Positions 46,096 through 55,543 of a stretch of DNA of 64,000 nt are shown here, in pieces (position 1 is the first letter of the stretch; each line of letters begins with the position of its first letter). The DNA is taken from contig NZ_JADNYP010000009.1 in the NCBI RefSeq assembly GCF_015680705.1, positions 62,001 to 126,000 of the forward strand. Direction: 5' to 3'. The position numbers and the translations under genes were made by a program. Under the pieces are notes generated by a model. It ran no database searches. It had not been told where the DNA came from and saw nothing but the letters and a program-made list of their open reading frames with translations. This stretch comes from Pseudomonas fulva (GTDB taxonomy: Bacteria; Pseudomonadota; Gammaproteobacteria; Pseudomonadales; Pseudomonadaceae).

Positions 46096-46497
46096 TCAGC
46101 CACCGGCCAGCAGGTCGTGGGCATCGAGCAACTTGTAGGCGACCTGCGGATTGCGCTCCAGCCCTCGCCGGATCGCGGCCGGTATCGATTGCCGGGTGCG
46201 CCGGCAGAGCCCTGGCTGGGGTTGCACCTCGATGAGAATGCCGCGCATGGTGCGAACCTCGTTCGGCCCCGGCGCGATGTGCAGGCGAATGCCGAGCTGC
46301 TCTTCCAGGCGCTGCTGCAGGCGCCGCAGGTCGTCGAGATCCTTGAGGTTTTCCAGGCGCTCGATCAGCCGGCGTTCTTCCTGCCGGGTCAGCAGCAGGA
46401 TGCGGCAAGCCGTCTCGGGGTGCTCCCGCAGACGCTCGCGCCCGCAGTCGCAGGCACCCGGCGGACAAGGCTGACGCACTGCAAAAGGCTTGTTCAT
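46096..46497 (-). CDS. Conserved hypothetical protein with Cys-rich N-terminus
   Basis: A 133-residue soluble protein. A cluster CPPGACDCGRE (about residues 11-21) could hold metal or an iron-sulfur centre, and a coiled coil (about 38-70, EERRLIERLENLKDLDDLRR) follows. I recognise no family. It lies 33 bases after the NrtR-type regulator gene on the same strand, so the two are probably co-transcribed. Confidence 0.72.
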   Translation of the reverse strand: MNKPFAVRQPCPPGACDCGRERLREHPETACRILLLTRQEERRLIERLENLKDLDDLRRLQQRLEEQLGIRLHIAPGPNEVRTMRGILIEVQPQPGLCRRTRQSIPAAIRRGLERNPQVAYKLLDAHDLLAGG

Positions 46498-46530
46498 GGC
46501 CCAAGCATAGCTGACCCCGGCTCTTCTTCC

Positions 46531-47241
46531 TCAACCGCCAGAGCTTTCCGGCAACAGACTGCGCTCGAAGGTGAACAGCCGGTCGGCCGGCGGCTGATGC
46601 ACGTACAGCTGTTGAGGCCGGCCCAGCCTGGGCTGGTTCTTCTCGCCGGTATCATGTACCCAGCCCTGCTCCTTCATGCGCTCGAGACGCTTGCGCAAGG
46701 AGGTGCCATTGACCGGCGCCCCCAGGCAAGCCTCGGTGGCGCGCACCGCATCGAGCACCGTGAACCGCTCCGGCAGCAGGTACAGCGGCAGGCTGCTGTA
46801 GACAGTCTTGGACGCCAGGCGCTCGCGGGCCAGCCGAACCAGCAGGTTGTGGTCGAACGGCAGCAGCACCCTGCGCTCGAGCACGGAATCCAGGTCGTGG
46901 AAGGCCAGGCGCGGATCATCCATCGCCTGGTCCGGCGCCAGCAGGGCCAGGTAGTAGGTGCTCAACGACCAGCCACGCGGGTCGCGAAAGGCGTTGCCCT
47001 CGGTGCCGACCTGCTCGAGGTAGCGCGGGACGACCCGGGCCTTGTCCTGCAGGGCTCGAGCTGCCGCCGCCGCCAGGCTGTTATCGGCGATACGGCCATT
47101 GACGATCACCCCCGGCAAGGCCCATTCGTTGGCATGGGGCTCACGGTCGCGGCGATACAGCAACACTTCCAGCGCAGGCGACTCGGCAGCCATGCGCAGG
47201 GCGACGATATCCACACTGGCCAGTACTTCGGCACTGCTCAA
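46531..47241 (-). CDS. nrtR: NrtR-type NAD-metabolism transcriptional regulator (Nudix-like plus winged helix)
   Basis: A 236-residue regulator. The N-terminal half is a Nudix fold in which the catalytic REUxEE motif has degenerated (AAAARALQDKARV), as in NrtR repressors that bind ADP-ribose instead of hydrolysing it. The C-terminal half is a winged helix (FTVLDAVRATEACLG, TSLRKRLERMKEQGWV). It is divergent from pncA-pncB, the NAD-salvage genes NrtR normally controls. The shared 144-base gap holds repeated sequences that could be its operator. Confidence 0.85.
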   Translation of the reverse strand: MSSAEVLASVDIVALRMAAESPALEVLLYRRDREPHANEWALPGVIVNGRIADNSLAAAAARALQDKARVVPRYLEQVGTEGNAFRDPRGWSLSTYYLALLAPDQAMDDPRLAFHDLDSVLERRVLLPFDHNLLVRLARERLASKTVYSSLPLYLLPERFTVLDAVRATEACLGAPVNGTSLRKRLERMKEQGWVHDTGEKNQPRLGRPQQLYVHQPPADRLFTFERSLLPESSGG

Positions 47242-47265
47242 GGCTCAGCCCTCCAAATTGCGTTG

Positions 47266-47352
47266 TGACATATTCCACCAGAAGGTCAAAGCCTGGCAAC
47301 ACCTGCGTCATATTCACCATGATGCTTGACATACTTATTTCATCAGGTGAAT
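47266..47352. promoter_or_regulatory. Candidate operators between nrtR and pncA
   Basis: Within the divergent gap lie two related stretches, TATTCCACCA and TATTCACCA, about 40 bases apart. There is also an inverted repeat ATTCACC (47312-47318) / GGTGAAT (47346-47352), followed by AT-rich DNA. Placement suggests NrtR binding; no experimental motif was compared. Confidence 0.4.
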
Positions 47353-47385
47353 TATATGGGCGATCCCGAACAGGAGTACCTCACG

Positions 47386-48036
47386 ATGAAGATCGCCAGC
47401 TTCGATGTCGATGCACAGAACGGCTTCACCTGCAACGCAGCGGATGAGCTCCCCGTGCCCGGCGGCCATCAGATCGTCCCGGCGCTCGAGGCCATGGCCC
47501 GCCGCGCCAGCCTGCGCCTGGGCAGCAAGGATGCCCACCCGCGCAACGCCGCCTGGGTGGTCAACGAGCCTGGGCAGATGCTGCAACGCCTGGACCTGGC
47601 CAATGCCGATCTGACCTGGGTCAGCCACTGCGTGCCAGGTACGCCGGGGTTCGAGCTACTGCCGGGACTGCCGGCACCAATCGAGTATGACTACTTCGTC
47701 TGGAAAGGCGTCGAGCCCGATCTTCATCCCTACGGGGCTTGCTATCACGACCTCGCCGAGCGTCGCTCCACAGGCGTGATCGAGTTTCTCAAGCAGCGAG
47801 AGGTCGACGTGGTGATCGTCGGCGGCCTGGCCCTGGACTACTGCGTGCGAACCACTGCTCGCCAGTTGCGCGAGGCCGGTTTCGACGTGTTGCTGTACCT
47901 GCCCGCCTGCCGCGCCCTGACGCCCGAAGGTGCCGAGCACGCGTGCCAGGCCCTGGCCGCGTGTGGCGTGCGGCTGTGCCCGGATGAACACACCCTCGAC
48001 CAGACCCTCGCCAGCTGCCAGGAGACCAGCCAATGA
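47386..48036 (+). CDS. pncA: Nicotinamidase
   Basis: A 216-residue cysteine hydrolase converting nicotinamide to nicotinate in NAD salvage. The triad is Asp in FDVDAQNGF, Lys in YFVWKGVEP and Cys in [12 protein letters not shown]; metal ligands are in GSKDAHPRN. The start at 47386 ([11 protein letters not shown]) has AGGAG 9 bases ahead; longer in-frame readings exist but run into the promoter region. It overlaps pncB by 4 bases, consistent with the same pathway. Confidence 0.94.
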   Translation: MKIASFDVDAQNGFTCNAADELPVPGGHQIVPALEAMARRASLRLGSKDAHPRNAAWVVNEPGQMLQRLDLANADLTWVSHCVPGTPGFELLPGLPAPIEYDYFVWKGVEPDLHPYGACYHDLAERRSTGVIEFLKQREVDVVIVGGLALDYCVRTTARQLREAGFDVLLYLPACRALTPEGAEHACQALAACGVRLCPDEHTLDQTLASCQETSQ

Positions 48037-49238
48037 GCGATTCCATGTTCGGCGAACGCATCGTCCAGAACCTGCTGGACACCGATTTCTACAAGATCAC
48101 CATGATGCAGGCGGTGCTGCACAACTACCCCAATACCGAGGTGGAATGGGAGTTTCGTTGCCGCAACGACGAAGACCTCTCGCCCTACCTGGCGGAGATT
48201 CGCTACCAGATCGAGCAGTTGGCCGAGCTGTCGGTGACCCACGACCAGCTGGCCTACCTGGAGAAGATTCCGTTCATCAAGCCGGACTTCATCCGCTTCC
48301 TCAGCCTGTTCCGCTTCAACCTGCGCTACGTGCACGTGGGCCTGGACGACATCGGCCAACTGGCCATTCGCGTGCGCGGCCCCTGGCTGCATGTGATCCT
48401 CTACGAGATTCCGCTGCTGGCGATCGTCTCGGAAGTGCGCAACCGCTATCGCTACCGTGAAGTGCGCATGGAGCAAGTCGGTGAACGCCTCTATCAGAAG
48501 CTCGACTGGCTGCGCCAGGAAGCCAGCGTCCACGAACTGGCCGGCCTGAGGCTGGCCGACTTCGGTACGCGTCGGCGTTTTTCCTATCCGGTCCAGGAAG
48601 CCGTCGTGCACATCCTCAAGCAGGACTTTCCCGGTCACTTCGTCGGCACCAGCAATGTCCACCTGGCCCGGGAATACGATCTCAAGCCGATCGGTACCAT
48701 GGCCCACGAATGGTTCATGGCCCACCAGCAGCTCGGCCCACGCCTGGTCGACAGCCAGGTGGCGGCACTCGAATGCTGGGTGCGCGAGTATCGTGGCCTG
48801 CTGGGCATCGCCCTGACCGACTGCATCGGCATGGATGCGTTCATGCGCGACTTCGACCTGTATTTCGCCAAGCTGTTCGACGGTTTGCGTCACGACTCGG
48901 GCGATCCACTGGCCTGGGCGGAAAAGGCCATCGCCCACTACCAGCGACTGGGTATCGACCCGGCGAGCAAGACGCTGATCTTTTCCGATGGCCTGGATTT
49001 TGCCAAGGCCTTGCAGCTGTACCGCGCCCTGCATGAGCGCATCAACGTCAGCTTCGGCATCGGTACCCAGCTCACCTGCGATATTCCCGGCGTGAAACCG
49101 ATGAACATGGTGATCAAGATGACCGCCTGCAACGGCGCACCGGTGGCAAAGATTTCGGACAGCCCGGGCAAGACCCAGTGTCGGGACGAGAACTTCGTAA
49201 GCTATCTCAAGCATGTATTCGCAGTGGCGGCGAGCTGA
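48033..49238 (+). CDS. pncB: Nicotinate phosphoribosyltransferase
   Basis: A 401-residue enzyme joining nicotinate and PRPP to nicotinate mononucleotide with ATP use. The N-terminus [15 protein letters not shown] (near residues 10-22), the phospho-histidine region in [13 protein letters not shown], and FSDGLDF plus GIGTQLTCD later are characteristic. Length is as in E. coli PncB (400). The ATGA overlap with pncA shows translational coupling. Control by the adjacent NrtR is likely. Confidence 0.96.
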   Translation: MSDSMFGERIVQNLLDTDFYKITMMQAVLHNYPNTEVEWEFRCRNDEDLSPYLAEIRYQIEQLAELSVTHDQLAYLEKIPFIKPDFIRFLSLFRFNLRYVHVGLDDIGQLAIRVRGPWLHVILYEIPLLAIVSEVRNRYRYREVRMEQVGERLYQKLDWLRQEASVHELAGLRLADFGTRRRFSYPVQEAVVHILKQDFPGHFVGTSNVHLAREYDLKPIGTMAHEWFMAHQQLGPRLVDSQVAALECWVREYRGLLGIALTDCIGMDAFMRDFDLYFAKLFDGLRHDSGDPLAWAEKAIAHYQRLGIDPASKTLIFSDGLDFAKALQLYRALHERINVSFGIGTQLTCDIPGVKPMNMVIKMTACNGAPVAKISDSPGKTQCRDENFVSYLKHVFAVAAS

Positions 49239-49433
49239 AGCACGCCACGCCGGTTGGGTGAGGCGACTTGGCAAGCGCAGACAGGCCCGGGCTGGCCGGG
49301 TGGCCGGCGTGCCATTCCCCGCAGCGTCATCGAAACAGTGATACAAGCCCGCCTGGCCGATGTCCCAGTCATTGGATGGGCTGGCGGCTCCGCCAGTGGA
49401 GCTGCCGGACCGTGACCCAATGGACTGCAGCGG

Positions 49434-50138
49434 ATGGGTAAGCGAATGGTATCGTTCGATCTTCAACGCATGTTGTTGGGCGATTTGCCCTCCACGTTCC
49501 TCCTGGAGGTCGCCCTGCGGGTGCTGGCGGCTTTCGTAGCGGTGTTCCTGTTCTTGAAATTCAGTGGTCGGCGCGGGATCAAGCAGCTTTCGCGTTTCGA
49601 GCTGGTGGTGATTCTCATGCTCGGCTCCGCTGCGGGGGATGTGACCTTCTACGAGGACGTGCCGCTGCTCCCGGTGGCGCTGGTGTTCCTGACACTGCTG
49701 CTGCTCTATCGCGGTACCGTCTACATCATGACGCGCAGCAAAGCCTGCGAAGCCTGGATCGATGGACTGCCGATCACAGTGGTGAAGGATGGCATGTACG
49801 AGATTCATTCGCTGCGTAACATGAACATTTCATCCAACGAACTGTTCATGGAGCTGCGCCAACAAGGTGTCGAGCACTTGGGCCAGGTCCGGCTGGGTCT
49901 TCTGGAAACCGACGGCGAGCTCAGCCTGTATTTCTACGGCCCGCAAGACACCCGTCCGGGCCTATCGGTGCTTCCGTTCGAGCATCGCCCGCAATATGCA
50001 TCCCCGCCAAGTGCCGGCCTCTACTGCTGCGTGGCGTGCGGCTTTGCGCGCTACCATCGGGCGCAGGAGGCGATCGCATGTGAACGTTGCGAGCATGCCG
50101 TCTGGTCTCCAGCACTGGATACGCTTCGCAATCGTTAG
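49434..50138 (+). CDS. DUF421 (YetF-like) membrane protein
   Basis: A 234-residue protein with three N-terminal transmembrane segments (about 22-42, 58-76 and 82-100), a soluble YetF domain (AWIDGLPITVVKDGMYEIHSLRNMNIS spans the conserved strand) and a C-terminal zinc-ribbon-like Cys set (CCVACG ... CERCEH). The family role is poorly known; some members respond to stress or signal acid. Start 49434 is given, with ATG 49446 an alternative. A hairpin-prone GC region precedes it. Confidence 0.8.
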   Translation: MGKRMVSFDLQRMLLGDLPSTFLLEVALRVLAAFVAVFLFLKFSGRRGIKQLSRFELVVILMLGSAAGDVTFYEDVPLLPVALVFLTLLLLYRGTVYIMTRSKACEAWIDGLPITVVKDGMYEIHSLRNMNISSNELFMELRQQGVEHLGQVRLGLLETDGELSLYFYGPQDTRPGLSVLPFEHRPQYASPPSAGLYCCVACGFARYHRAQEAIACERCEHAVWSPALDTLRNR

Positions 50139-50230
50139 CCCAGACGCTGGAGCGCCATCGCAGCACGGCCAACGATCGTCGCGTGGCATCGCGGCTATGG
50201 CAATGTCACCGGTCAAGGCCAGACAAACAC

Positions 50231-50273
50231 AAAAGCCCCAAGGCCGCGTGCAACACGCAACCTTGGGGCTTTT
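50231..50273. terminator. Bidirectional rho-independent terminator
   Basis: A 13-bp perfect inverted repeat, AAAAGCCCCAAGG / CCTTGGGGCTTTT, encloses a second hairpin GCGTG-CAA-CACGC. It lies between the convergent DUF421 and gabP genes and has A-run and T-run flanks suited to both strands. Confidence 0.92.
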
Positions 50274-50288
50274 CGTCCCAGACCGGTC

Positions 50289-51701
50289 TTAGCGACGCTT
50301 GGCGCTGCGAATCTGATGCACCACGCCCATGGCTACCACCAGCGCGGCGGCGCTACCAGTGGAGATCACCAGGATCTGATAGTCAGGCATGAAGGCCATG
50401 ACCACCAGGCAGACCACGATGAAGGCGATCACCAGGTAGGTCAGCCAGGGGAACAGCCACATCTTGAGCTGCACTTCCTTGCCTTCGGCGATCAGCTTGC
50501 GACGCATGCGCAGCTGCGAGAAGGCGATCACCAGGTAGACCAGCAGGGCGATCATGCCGGTGGTGTTCATCAACGTTTCCAGCACGTCCTGTGGCCGCAG
50601 GGTCTCGCTGAAGTTGATCAGGGCGCAGAACACCGCGACGGCGCACGAACCGATGATCGCGAAGACCGGAACACCGGTGCCGGCACGGGTGATCTTGAAC
50701 AAGGCTGGCGCATCGCCACGCTTGGCCAGCGAGAACAGCATGCGCGAGGCAGTGTAGTGGCCGGAAATCAGACAGCTGCTCACCGAGGTCAGCACTACGA
50801 AGTTCATCAGCAGCTCGGCATACGGAATACCCAGCAGCTCCAGGGTACGGCGATAGGCGCCATAACCCGACTCGCCCAGGTGCGGGTCGTTCCACGGGAC
50901 CAGGCAGACGATCAGGAAGATCGAGCCGACATAGAACAGGCACACGCGCCAGACCACCGAGTTGGTGGCCTTGACGATCTGCTTGGCAGGGTCCTTGGAT
51001 TCCGAGGCGGCGATGGTGACGATCTCAGCGCCGAGGAAGGCGAACATCACCCCAAGCAACGCTCCGACCACCGTGGTGATGCCATTGGGCATGAAGCCTT
51101 CGGCGGTCAGGTGAGTCATGCCGCGCACTTCGCCGAACTGCCAGATGTTCATCACCGCGGCGGTACAGATGACCAGGAAGCAGCAGATCGCTACCACCTT
51201 GATCAGGGCGAACCAGAATTCGAACTCGCCGTAGTGCTTGACGTTGAAGAAGTTGACCGTGATCAGCACCAAGGTAGTGGCCAGCACGAACACGTTGACG
51301 CTCACGTCCGGGAAGAACCCGTGCAGGATCTTGCCCGCCACATACGCTTCCCAGGCCATCAGGATGACCCAGTACCACCAGTACAGCCAGCCGATGGTGA
51401 AGCCGGCCCAGCGACCGATGGCTCGATCGGCATAGGTGGAGAACGAACCGGTGTCAGGCGAGGAAGTCGCCATCTCGCCGAGCATGCGCATGATCAGGAC
51501 CACCAGGATGCCGCCTGCCAGGTAGGCGAGGACAGCAGCTGGGCCCGCGCTGTGGATCACGCTGCCGGAGCCGACGAACAGCGCGCCGCCGATGACCCCG
51601 GCGATCGACATCATCGTCAGGTGGCGCGGCTTGAGGGAGGCACTGAGCTTGCTCTCGTGCTCCCCCGTCGCGGTGGTGGTGGAGGTGGTTGTTGCGTCCA
51701 T
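50289..51701 (-). CDS. gabP: GABA permease-type amino acid transporter (APC superfamily)
   Basis: A 470-residue inner-membrane transporter with twelve predicted helices. The APC signature is in the N-terminal quarter (LTMMSIAGVIGGALFVGSG ... AYLAGGILVVLIMRMLGEM), and LGAEIVTIAASESKDPAKQI is typical of the GabP/AnsP/ArgP branch. The sequence resembles GABA permeases most. It is divergent from a MocR regulator, which would respond to its substrate. Substrate assignment is from similarity only. Confidence 0.85.
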   Translation of the reverse strand: MDATTTSTTTATGEHESKLSASLKPRHLTMMSIAGVIGGALFVGSGSVIHSAGPAAVLAYLAGGILVVLIMRMLGEMATSSPDTGSFSTYADRAIGRWAGFTIGWLYWWYWVILMAWEAYVAGKILHGFFPDVSVNVFVLATTLVLITVNFFNVKHYGEFEFWFALIKVVAICCFLVICTAAVMNIWQFGEVRGMTHLTAEGFMPNGITTVVGALLGVMFAFLGAEIVTIAASESKDPAKQIVKATNSVVWRVCLFYVGSIFLIVCLVPWNDPHLGESGYGAYRRTLELLGIPYAELLMNFVVLTSVSSCLISGHYTASRMLFSLAKRGDAPALFKITRAGTGVPVFAIIGSCAVAVFCALINFSETLRPQDVLETLMNTTGMIALLVYLVIAFSQLRMRRKLIAEGKEVQLKMWLFPWLTYLVIAFIVVCLVVMAFMPDYQILVISTGSAAALVVAMGVVHQIRSAKRR

Positions 51702-52153
51702 CAGTTGTGTACCCCGTGTTTCTTTTTATCCAAGGAAAATCCGTGAAACCCCGATGGCTATCGGTTTCACCCGTACATCAGTGCCAATGCGAGCAGGAGG
51801 CGTGCACGACGCACACGCAGGCCTTCCCTGGCGGCCTGCCTACGCGTCCGAAGGAAGACCCTCGGACGAACTGAACCATGCAACGATCGGACGGCGGCTA
51901 GACTCCAACACGTTCGATCGGGAAGAAAGGCGCGAGGTGACCCTCGGCGACGATGCGGCGATGAGCTTGTTGTTGTTCATGAAGCGTTGACGTGCTTGAT
52001 GTGGCGATCTCTGACACCTAATGTAAAAATGTCGGACAGATAGAGCCATGCACAGCACAGTGAAATCCTTACTGCACTGTACAGGCCGCCCTTGCAGTAC
52101 ACCGCTTTACCAGCAGGTCCACACACCCTGCACACCTGAAGGCAAACTCCCAG
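51702..52153. other. 452-base divergent intergenic region between gabP and the MocR gene
   Basis: No convincing gene. A small frame exists on the minus strand but has no ribosome site and unusual composition. The region holds the two promoters and, near the MocR gene, the inverted repeat described separately. Confidence 0.5.
52071..52098. promoter_or_regulatory. Candidate MocR operator
   Basis: Inverted repeat ACTGCA (52071-52076) / TGCAGT (52093-52098) with 16-base spacing and a central CTGTACAG palindrome (52077-52084). It lies about 55 bases ahead of the MocR regulator gene, in the divergent gap with gabP. MocR/GabR proteins commonly bind such sites; the link is inferred. Confidence 0.45.
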
Positions 52154-53581
52154 ATGCTCGAACTCCGCCCGGATTCTCCAACCCCGCTGGTCAACCAGAT
52201 CATCGACGGGCTGCGGGAACTGATCGACAACCAGACTCTCAAGCCTGGCGCCAAGGTGCCATCGATCCGCGCGTTCGCCGCCACCTATTCGGTCAGCACC
52301 TTCACCGTGGTCGAAGCCTACGACCGCCTGGTGGCGCAGGGCCTGCTGGTAAGCCGGGGCAATGCCGGCTTCTTCGTCAATCGTGCCGTGACCGAGCTGC
52401 TCGACAAGCGTCCGCAGGCCGGCCTGGCACGCCCCAGCTTCAATTCCGAATGGTATCTCCAGCAGATCTTCGAGATTCGCCAGTTGCCATTCAAGCCCGG
52501 TTGCGGCTGGCTGCCCAACGACTGGATGTACGAGGACGGCCTGCGCCGCGGCCTGCGCCAGGTGGCCAGCAGCCCGCTGGAGCTGTCGGGCTATGGTGAC
52601 CCGATGGGCTTGCCCGAGCTGCGCGCGCTCACCGCGCAGAACCTGCAGCAGGAGCTGAGCATCGTCGCCAACCCGGCGCAGCTGTTGCTGACGCACGGTG
52701 CCAGCCAGGCACTGGACCTGGCCGTGCGCACACTGGTGCGTCCAGGGGACGTGGTGCTGGTGGACGATCCTGGCTATCCCAACCTGATGAGCATCCTGCG
52801 CTTCCAGGGGGCGACCTTGCTAGGCGTGCCCCGCACGCCGGCCGGCTATGACCTCGACCAACTGGAGCAATTGCTGGCCAGGCATCGTCCGACCGTGTTC
52901 TTCACCCAGCCGCATCTGCATAGCCCGACCTGCTCGCGGACTCCGCTGACGCAACTGCACCGTTTGCTGCAACTGGCCTCGCGGCATGGCTTTAGGCTGG
53001 TGGAGAACAACCTGTACGCCGACATGATCGCCGAACCGCAGCCCTGCCTGGCCAGTCTCGACCACCTGCAGCAGGTGGTCTACGTGGGCAGCTACTCCAA
53101 GAGCATTTCGCCCAACGTACGGGTTGGCTACCTGCTGGCCAATCCCGAATTGATGCAACAGCTGTTGCGCCTGAAGATGCGCTCGGGCCTGACCACCTCG
53201 CAGGTCATGGAGCGGGTGGTCTACGCGGCGGTCATCGATGGGCGCTGGCGCAAGCACCTCAAGCGCTTGCGCCAGCGCCTGGCCGAAGCCCACCAGGAGG
53301 TGGGCCGCCATCTGCACCGGCTGGGCTTCGAGCTGTTCATCGAGTCGGACGAAGGCATGTACATCTGGACCCGTCATCCGGCCCTGCCAGATAGCGCCGC
53401 GTTGCTGGACGATGCCCTCGAGCAGGGGATCATGCTCGGACCGGGGCAACTGTTCATGGTCGATGCCCAGGCCACCGGCTGGATGAGGTTCAACGTGGCG
53501 TTCAGTACCGATCCGGGGATGTGGGAATTGCTGGAGAAGGTGCTGGCCAAGCATGTGCGGCGCGCGAGCCTGGCGCGGTGA
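52154..53581 (+). CDS. MocR-family regulator (GntR helix-turn-helix plus PLP aminotransferase-like domain)
   Basis: A 475-residue fusion. A GntR winged helix (about 5-75, PGAKVPSIRAFAATYSVSTFTVVEAYDRL) leads into a fold-type I aminotransferase-like domain with the PLP lysine in YVGSYSKSISPNVRVGY and N/D positions in VENNLYADMI. In GabR, binding of PLP and GABA switches transcription. It is divergent from a GABA-type permease, so it may act as a GabR-like activator here. The ligand is unproven. Confidence 0.9.
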   Translation: MLELRPDSPTPLVNQIIDGLRELIDNQTLKPGAKVPSIRAFAATYSVSTFTVVEAYDRLVAQGLLVSRGNAGFFVNRAVTELLDKRPQAGLARPSFNSEWYLQQIFEIRQLPFKPGCGWLPNDWMYEDGLRRGLRQVASSPLELSGYGDPMGLPELRALTAQNLQQELSIVANPAQLLLTHGASQALDLAVRTLVRPGDVVLVDDPGYPNLMSILRFQGATLLGVPRTPAGYDLDQLEQLLARHRPTVFFTQPHLHSPTCSRTPLTQLHRLLQLASRHGFRLVENNLYADMIAEPQPCLASLDHLQQVVYVGSYSKSISPNVRVGYLLANPELMQQLLRLKMRSGLTTSQVMERVVYAAVIDGRWRKHLKRLRQRLAEAHQEVGRHLHRLGFELFIESDEGMYIWTRHPALPDSAALLDDALEQGIMLGPGQLFMVDAQATGWMRFNVAFSTDPGMWELLEKVLAKHVRRASLAR

Positions 53582-54147
53582 TCGAGGTGGCGATCTTCTG
53601 CGAGGCCAGTACCCAGAGCAGACCGGGAGAGGGCCCGCAAAGCGAGCCCAGGGTCCACGAGGCCACCACCGCTCTACCTCGTTGGCACTGTGTGCTTGCA
53701 GCACCATTGGTGAAGGTGTTGCACGGGGCCGATTAACAATCAGCCATTGCAGGAGCTGTATAAAAGGCGTGACTGGCTTGATAGAGAGCCTGCTCCAGGT
53801 TTAGAACTGAGTTTCTGGACGCCGACTAAGCGCTTTGAAAGCTGTTATCACCCTTCTTTCCACGGTCGAGGGCACCACAGAGTACAAAGGCGAACTCCCC
53901 CAGCCTTTCGCGCCAGTGATGTCCCGGTCAGGCGTGCGTGCCACCTTTGGTGAGCTCATGGAATCGCAAGGCCCTACAAAGCTGCCTCTGAACACGATGG
54001 TTGGCGGTTTTGATACTTACCAGCTTCACCGATTCTCAGGATTTCGGTGGGTCCGAACCACCAGCGCGGGTGGATCAGACCACTGGAACAAGGTGTCAGA
54101 ATCCAGCGCCTACACCAAAGCCCATCCCAAGGACCTGCCCAGGCCTT
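53582..54147. other. 566-base region without a recognised gene, lower GC than neighbours
   Basis: Between the MocR gene and the tenA genes. Short open frames occur (the longest is 126 codons, plus strand, 53835-54215, overlapping tenA) but codon use is unlike the neighbours and I recognise nothing in them. It may be a remnant of a lost gene or acquired DNA. Confidence 0.4.
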
Positions 54148-54807
54148 CTATGGCACGCCATCCAAGCCCATCTGCCAGAAATCGGCCTCCAGCCGCGAAG
54201 CCTGGGCAAAGGTAGCAGCCAGCTCGACGAAGCGTTGCTCGGTCATGCTGCGGGCCGCCAGCTCGTCCAGATGCCTGCGCGCGGCAGCGGCGACGCCCTG
54301 GTAGCCATCTCCAGCATATTCGCCGATCCATTCGCGGTAGGGGTGGATTGCCAGGTCCGCCACGCCTGCCGCAAGCCTCTGGCCGATCTCGGCATAGCCA
54401 ATGACGCAGGGCGCCAGCGCCACCTGCAGGTCAAGCAAGTCGCCAGCGGCGCCGCAATCGAGAACGAAACGGGTATAGGCGACCGTTGCCTGGTGCTCGG
54501 GCGCGGATTCGATGTCGGCCTGGGACAGGCCCCAGCGGGCACACAGCCGCAGGTGCAGCTCGGTTTCGTCGAGGATGGCAGCCAAGCCGGCCTGGGCCGC
54601 GCGGATATCCGCGGGCCGGCGGCTCTTGTAGGCTGCCAGCGCCCAGGCTCGAGCGAACTGGATCAGGAACAGGTAGTCCTGCACCAGATAGGTCCGAAAT
54701 GCCGGTTCGGGCAAGCTACCCTCACCCATGCGCTGGACGAAACGGTGATTTACGTAGCTGTCCCACTGCGGCGCTGCAGCATCCTTGAGGCGGTCGAAGA
54801 TATCCAT
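54148..54807 (-). CDS. tenA: TenA-family aminopyrimidine aminohydrolase (thiaminase II), TenA_C type
   Basis: A 219-residue helical-bundle enzyme. TenA_C proteins use an active-site cysteine, here in VALAPCVIGYAEIG, to hydrolyse aminopyrimidine products of thiamin breakdown for salvage. The N-terminus YLVQDYLFLIQFARAWALA and a terminal LEADFWQMGLD are family features. It follows the second tenA-like gene by 3 bases and belongs with it to the riboswitch-led operon. Confidence 0.9.
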   Translation of the reverse strand: MDIFDRLKDAAAPQWDSYVNHRFVQRMGEGSLPEPAFRTYLVQDYLFLIQFARAWALAAYKSRRPADIRAAQAGLAAILDETELHLRLCARWGLSQADIESAPEHQATVAYTRFVLDCGAAGDLLDLQVALAPCVIGYAEIGQRLAAGVADLAIHPYREWIGEYAGDGYQGVAAAARRHLDELAARSMTEQRFVELAATFAQASRLEADFWQMGLDGVP

Positions 54808-54810
54808 CGT

Positions 54811-55458
54811 TCATGCCTCCTGGGGATCGATCGCGTTGAAGAAGGCCAGCTCCAGCCGTACCGTGCGCTGGAAGAAATCACGGCTGGCCTGCGCCTGGGT
54901 TGGCCCCACGCGGTCGAGTTCGCTGCGCAGGAAGCCGACGAAATCGCCAAAGGCGGGATTGTCGTGCAAGGTGATCCATTCGGCATGGACGAAGCTGTCA
55001 GGCAAGGGCCGTGGCGCCCTGCTCGCCCAGTCAAGGTACAACCACTCGGCGACGGTAAGCACCGACAAGGCCACGGCATATGAGCGTGTCTCGGCGGCTT
55101 CGCGCATGATCGCCTTGAAGCCGGCGGTAGGCTCGGTGTCGTCGGGCTGCTGCCGCTGGTCGCGACTGACGCCCAGCGCCTCGAAGGCCCGCAGGAAATA
55201 GGTGTTTTCCTCGCTCGAGATCATGCCGGCGAAGCGCCCCAGGCGCAGGCGCGCCTCGAAATGGTCGGCACTGGCGATGGCGGCGCCCAATAGCCTCAGG
55301 AAACTGTCCAGAAAGCGATGGTCCTGCACCAGGTAGCGGACCATGACCGGGTCCGGCACGCTGCCGTCATACAGGGAAGTGACGAAGCGATGCCCGACGG
55401 CAGCCGACCAGGCCGGCTCGCTTTCGCGGCGCAAGATATCGGTGAAACGTTCAGTCAT
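54811..55458 (-). CDS. TenA-family protein, TenA_E type (no catalytic cysteine)
   Basis: A 215-residue protein with the TenA fold (VRYLVQDHRFLDSFLRLLGAAIA, EWITLHDNPAF, FFQRTVRLELAFF). The position of the catalytic cysteine in TenA_C holds ALSVLTVAEWLYLDWA, with a glutamate typical of TenA_E proteins, so chemistry may differ (a pyrimidine-salvage or degraded-thiamin hydrolase). The start at 55458 follows GAGGAC. It is the first gene after the TPP riboswitch. A second-copy duplication or division of labour with the next gene is plausible. Confidence 0.88.
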   Translation of the reverse strand: MTERFTDILRRESEPAWSAAVGHRFVTSLYDGSVPDPVMVRYLVQDHRFLDSFLRLLGAAIASADHFEARLRLGRFAGMISSEENTYFLRAFEALGVSRDQRQQPDDTEPTAGFKAIMREAAETRSYAVALSVLTVAEWLYLDWASRAPRPLPDSFVHAEWITLHDNPAFGDFVGFLRSELDRVGPTQAQASRDFFQRTVRLELAFFNAIDPQEA

Positions 55459-55543
55459 GAAGCTGTCCTCTTGGCGCGACAGCGAGACCGCAGGCAAACG
55501 ACATGAGCGGCCTCGCGATGAGGCCGGCAAAAAGGCAGGTCTT

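Noticed and set aside
50316..51746. 476-codon frame on the plus strand opposite gabP
   Set aside because: Composition is rich in His, Gln, Asp and Glu, as produced by antisense reading of a membrane protein; gabP is well supported.
51840..51980. Small minus-strand peptide in the gabP/MocR gap
   Set aside because: No ribosome site and Ser/Arg-rich composition; it lies over the divergent promoter region.
53835..54215. 126-codon frame near the start of the low-GC gap
   Set aside because: No ribosome site, odd composition, and its end overlaps tenA on the other strand. Kept only as a possible remnant.
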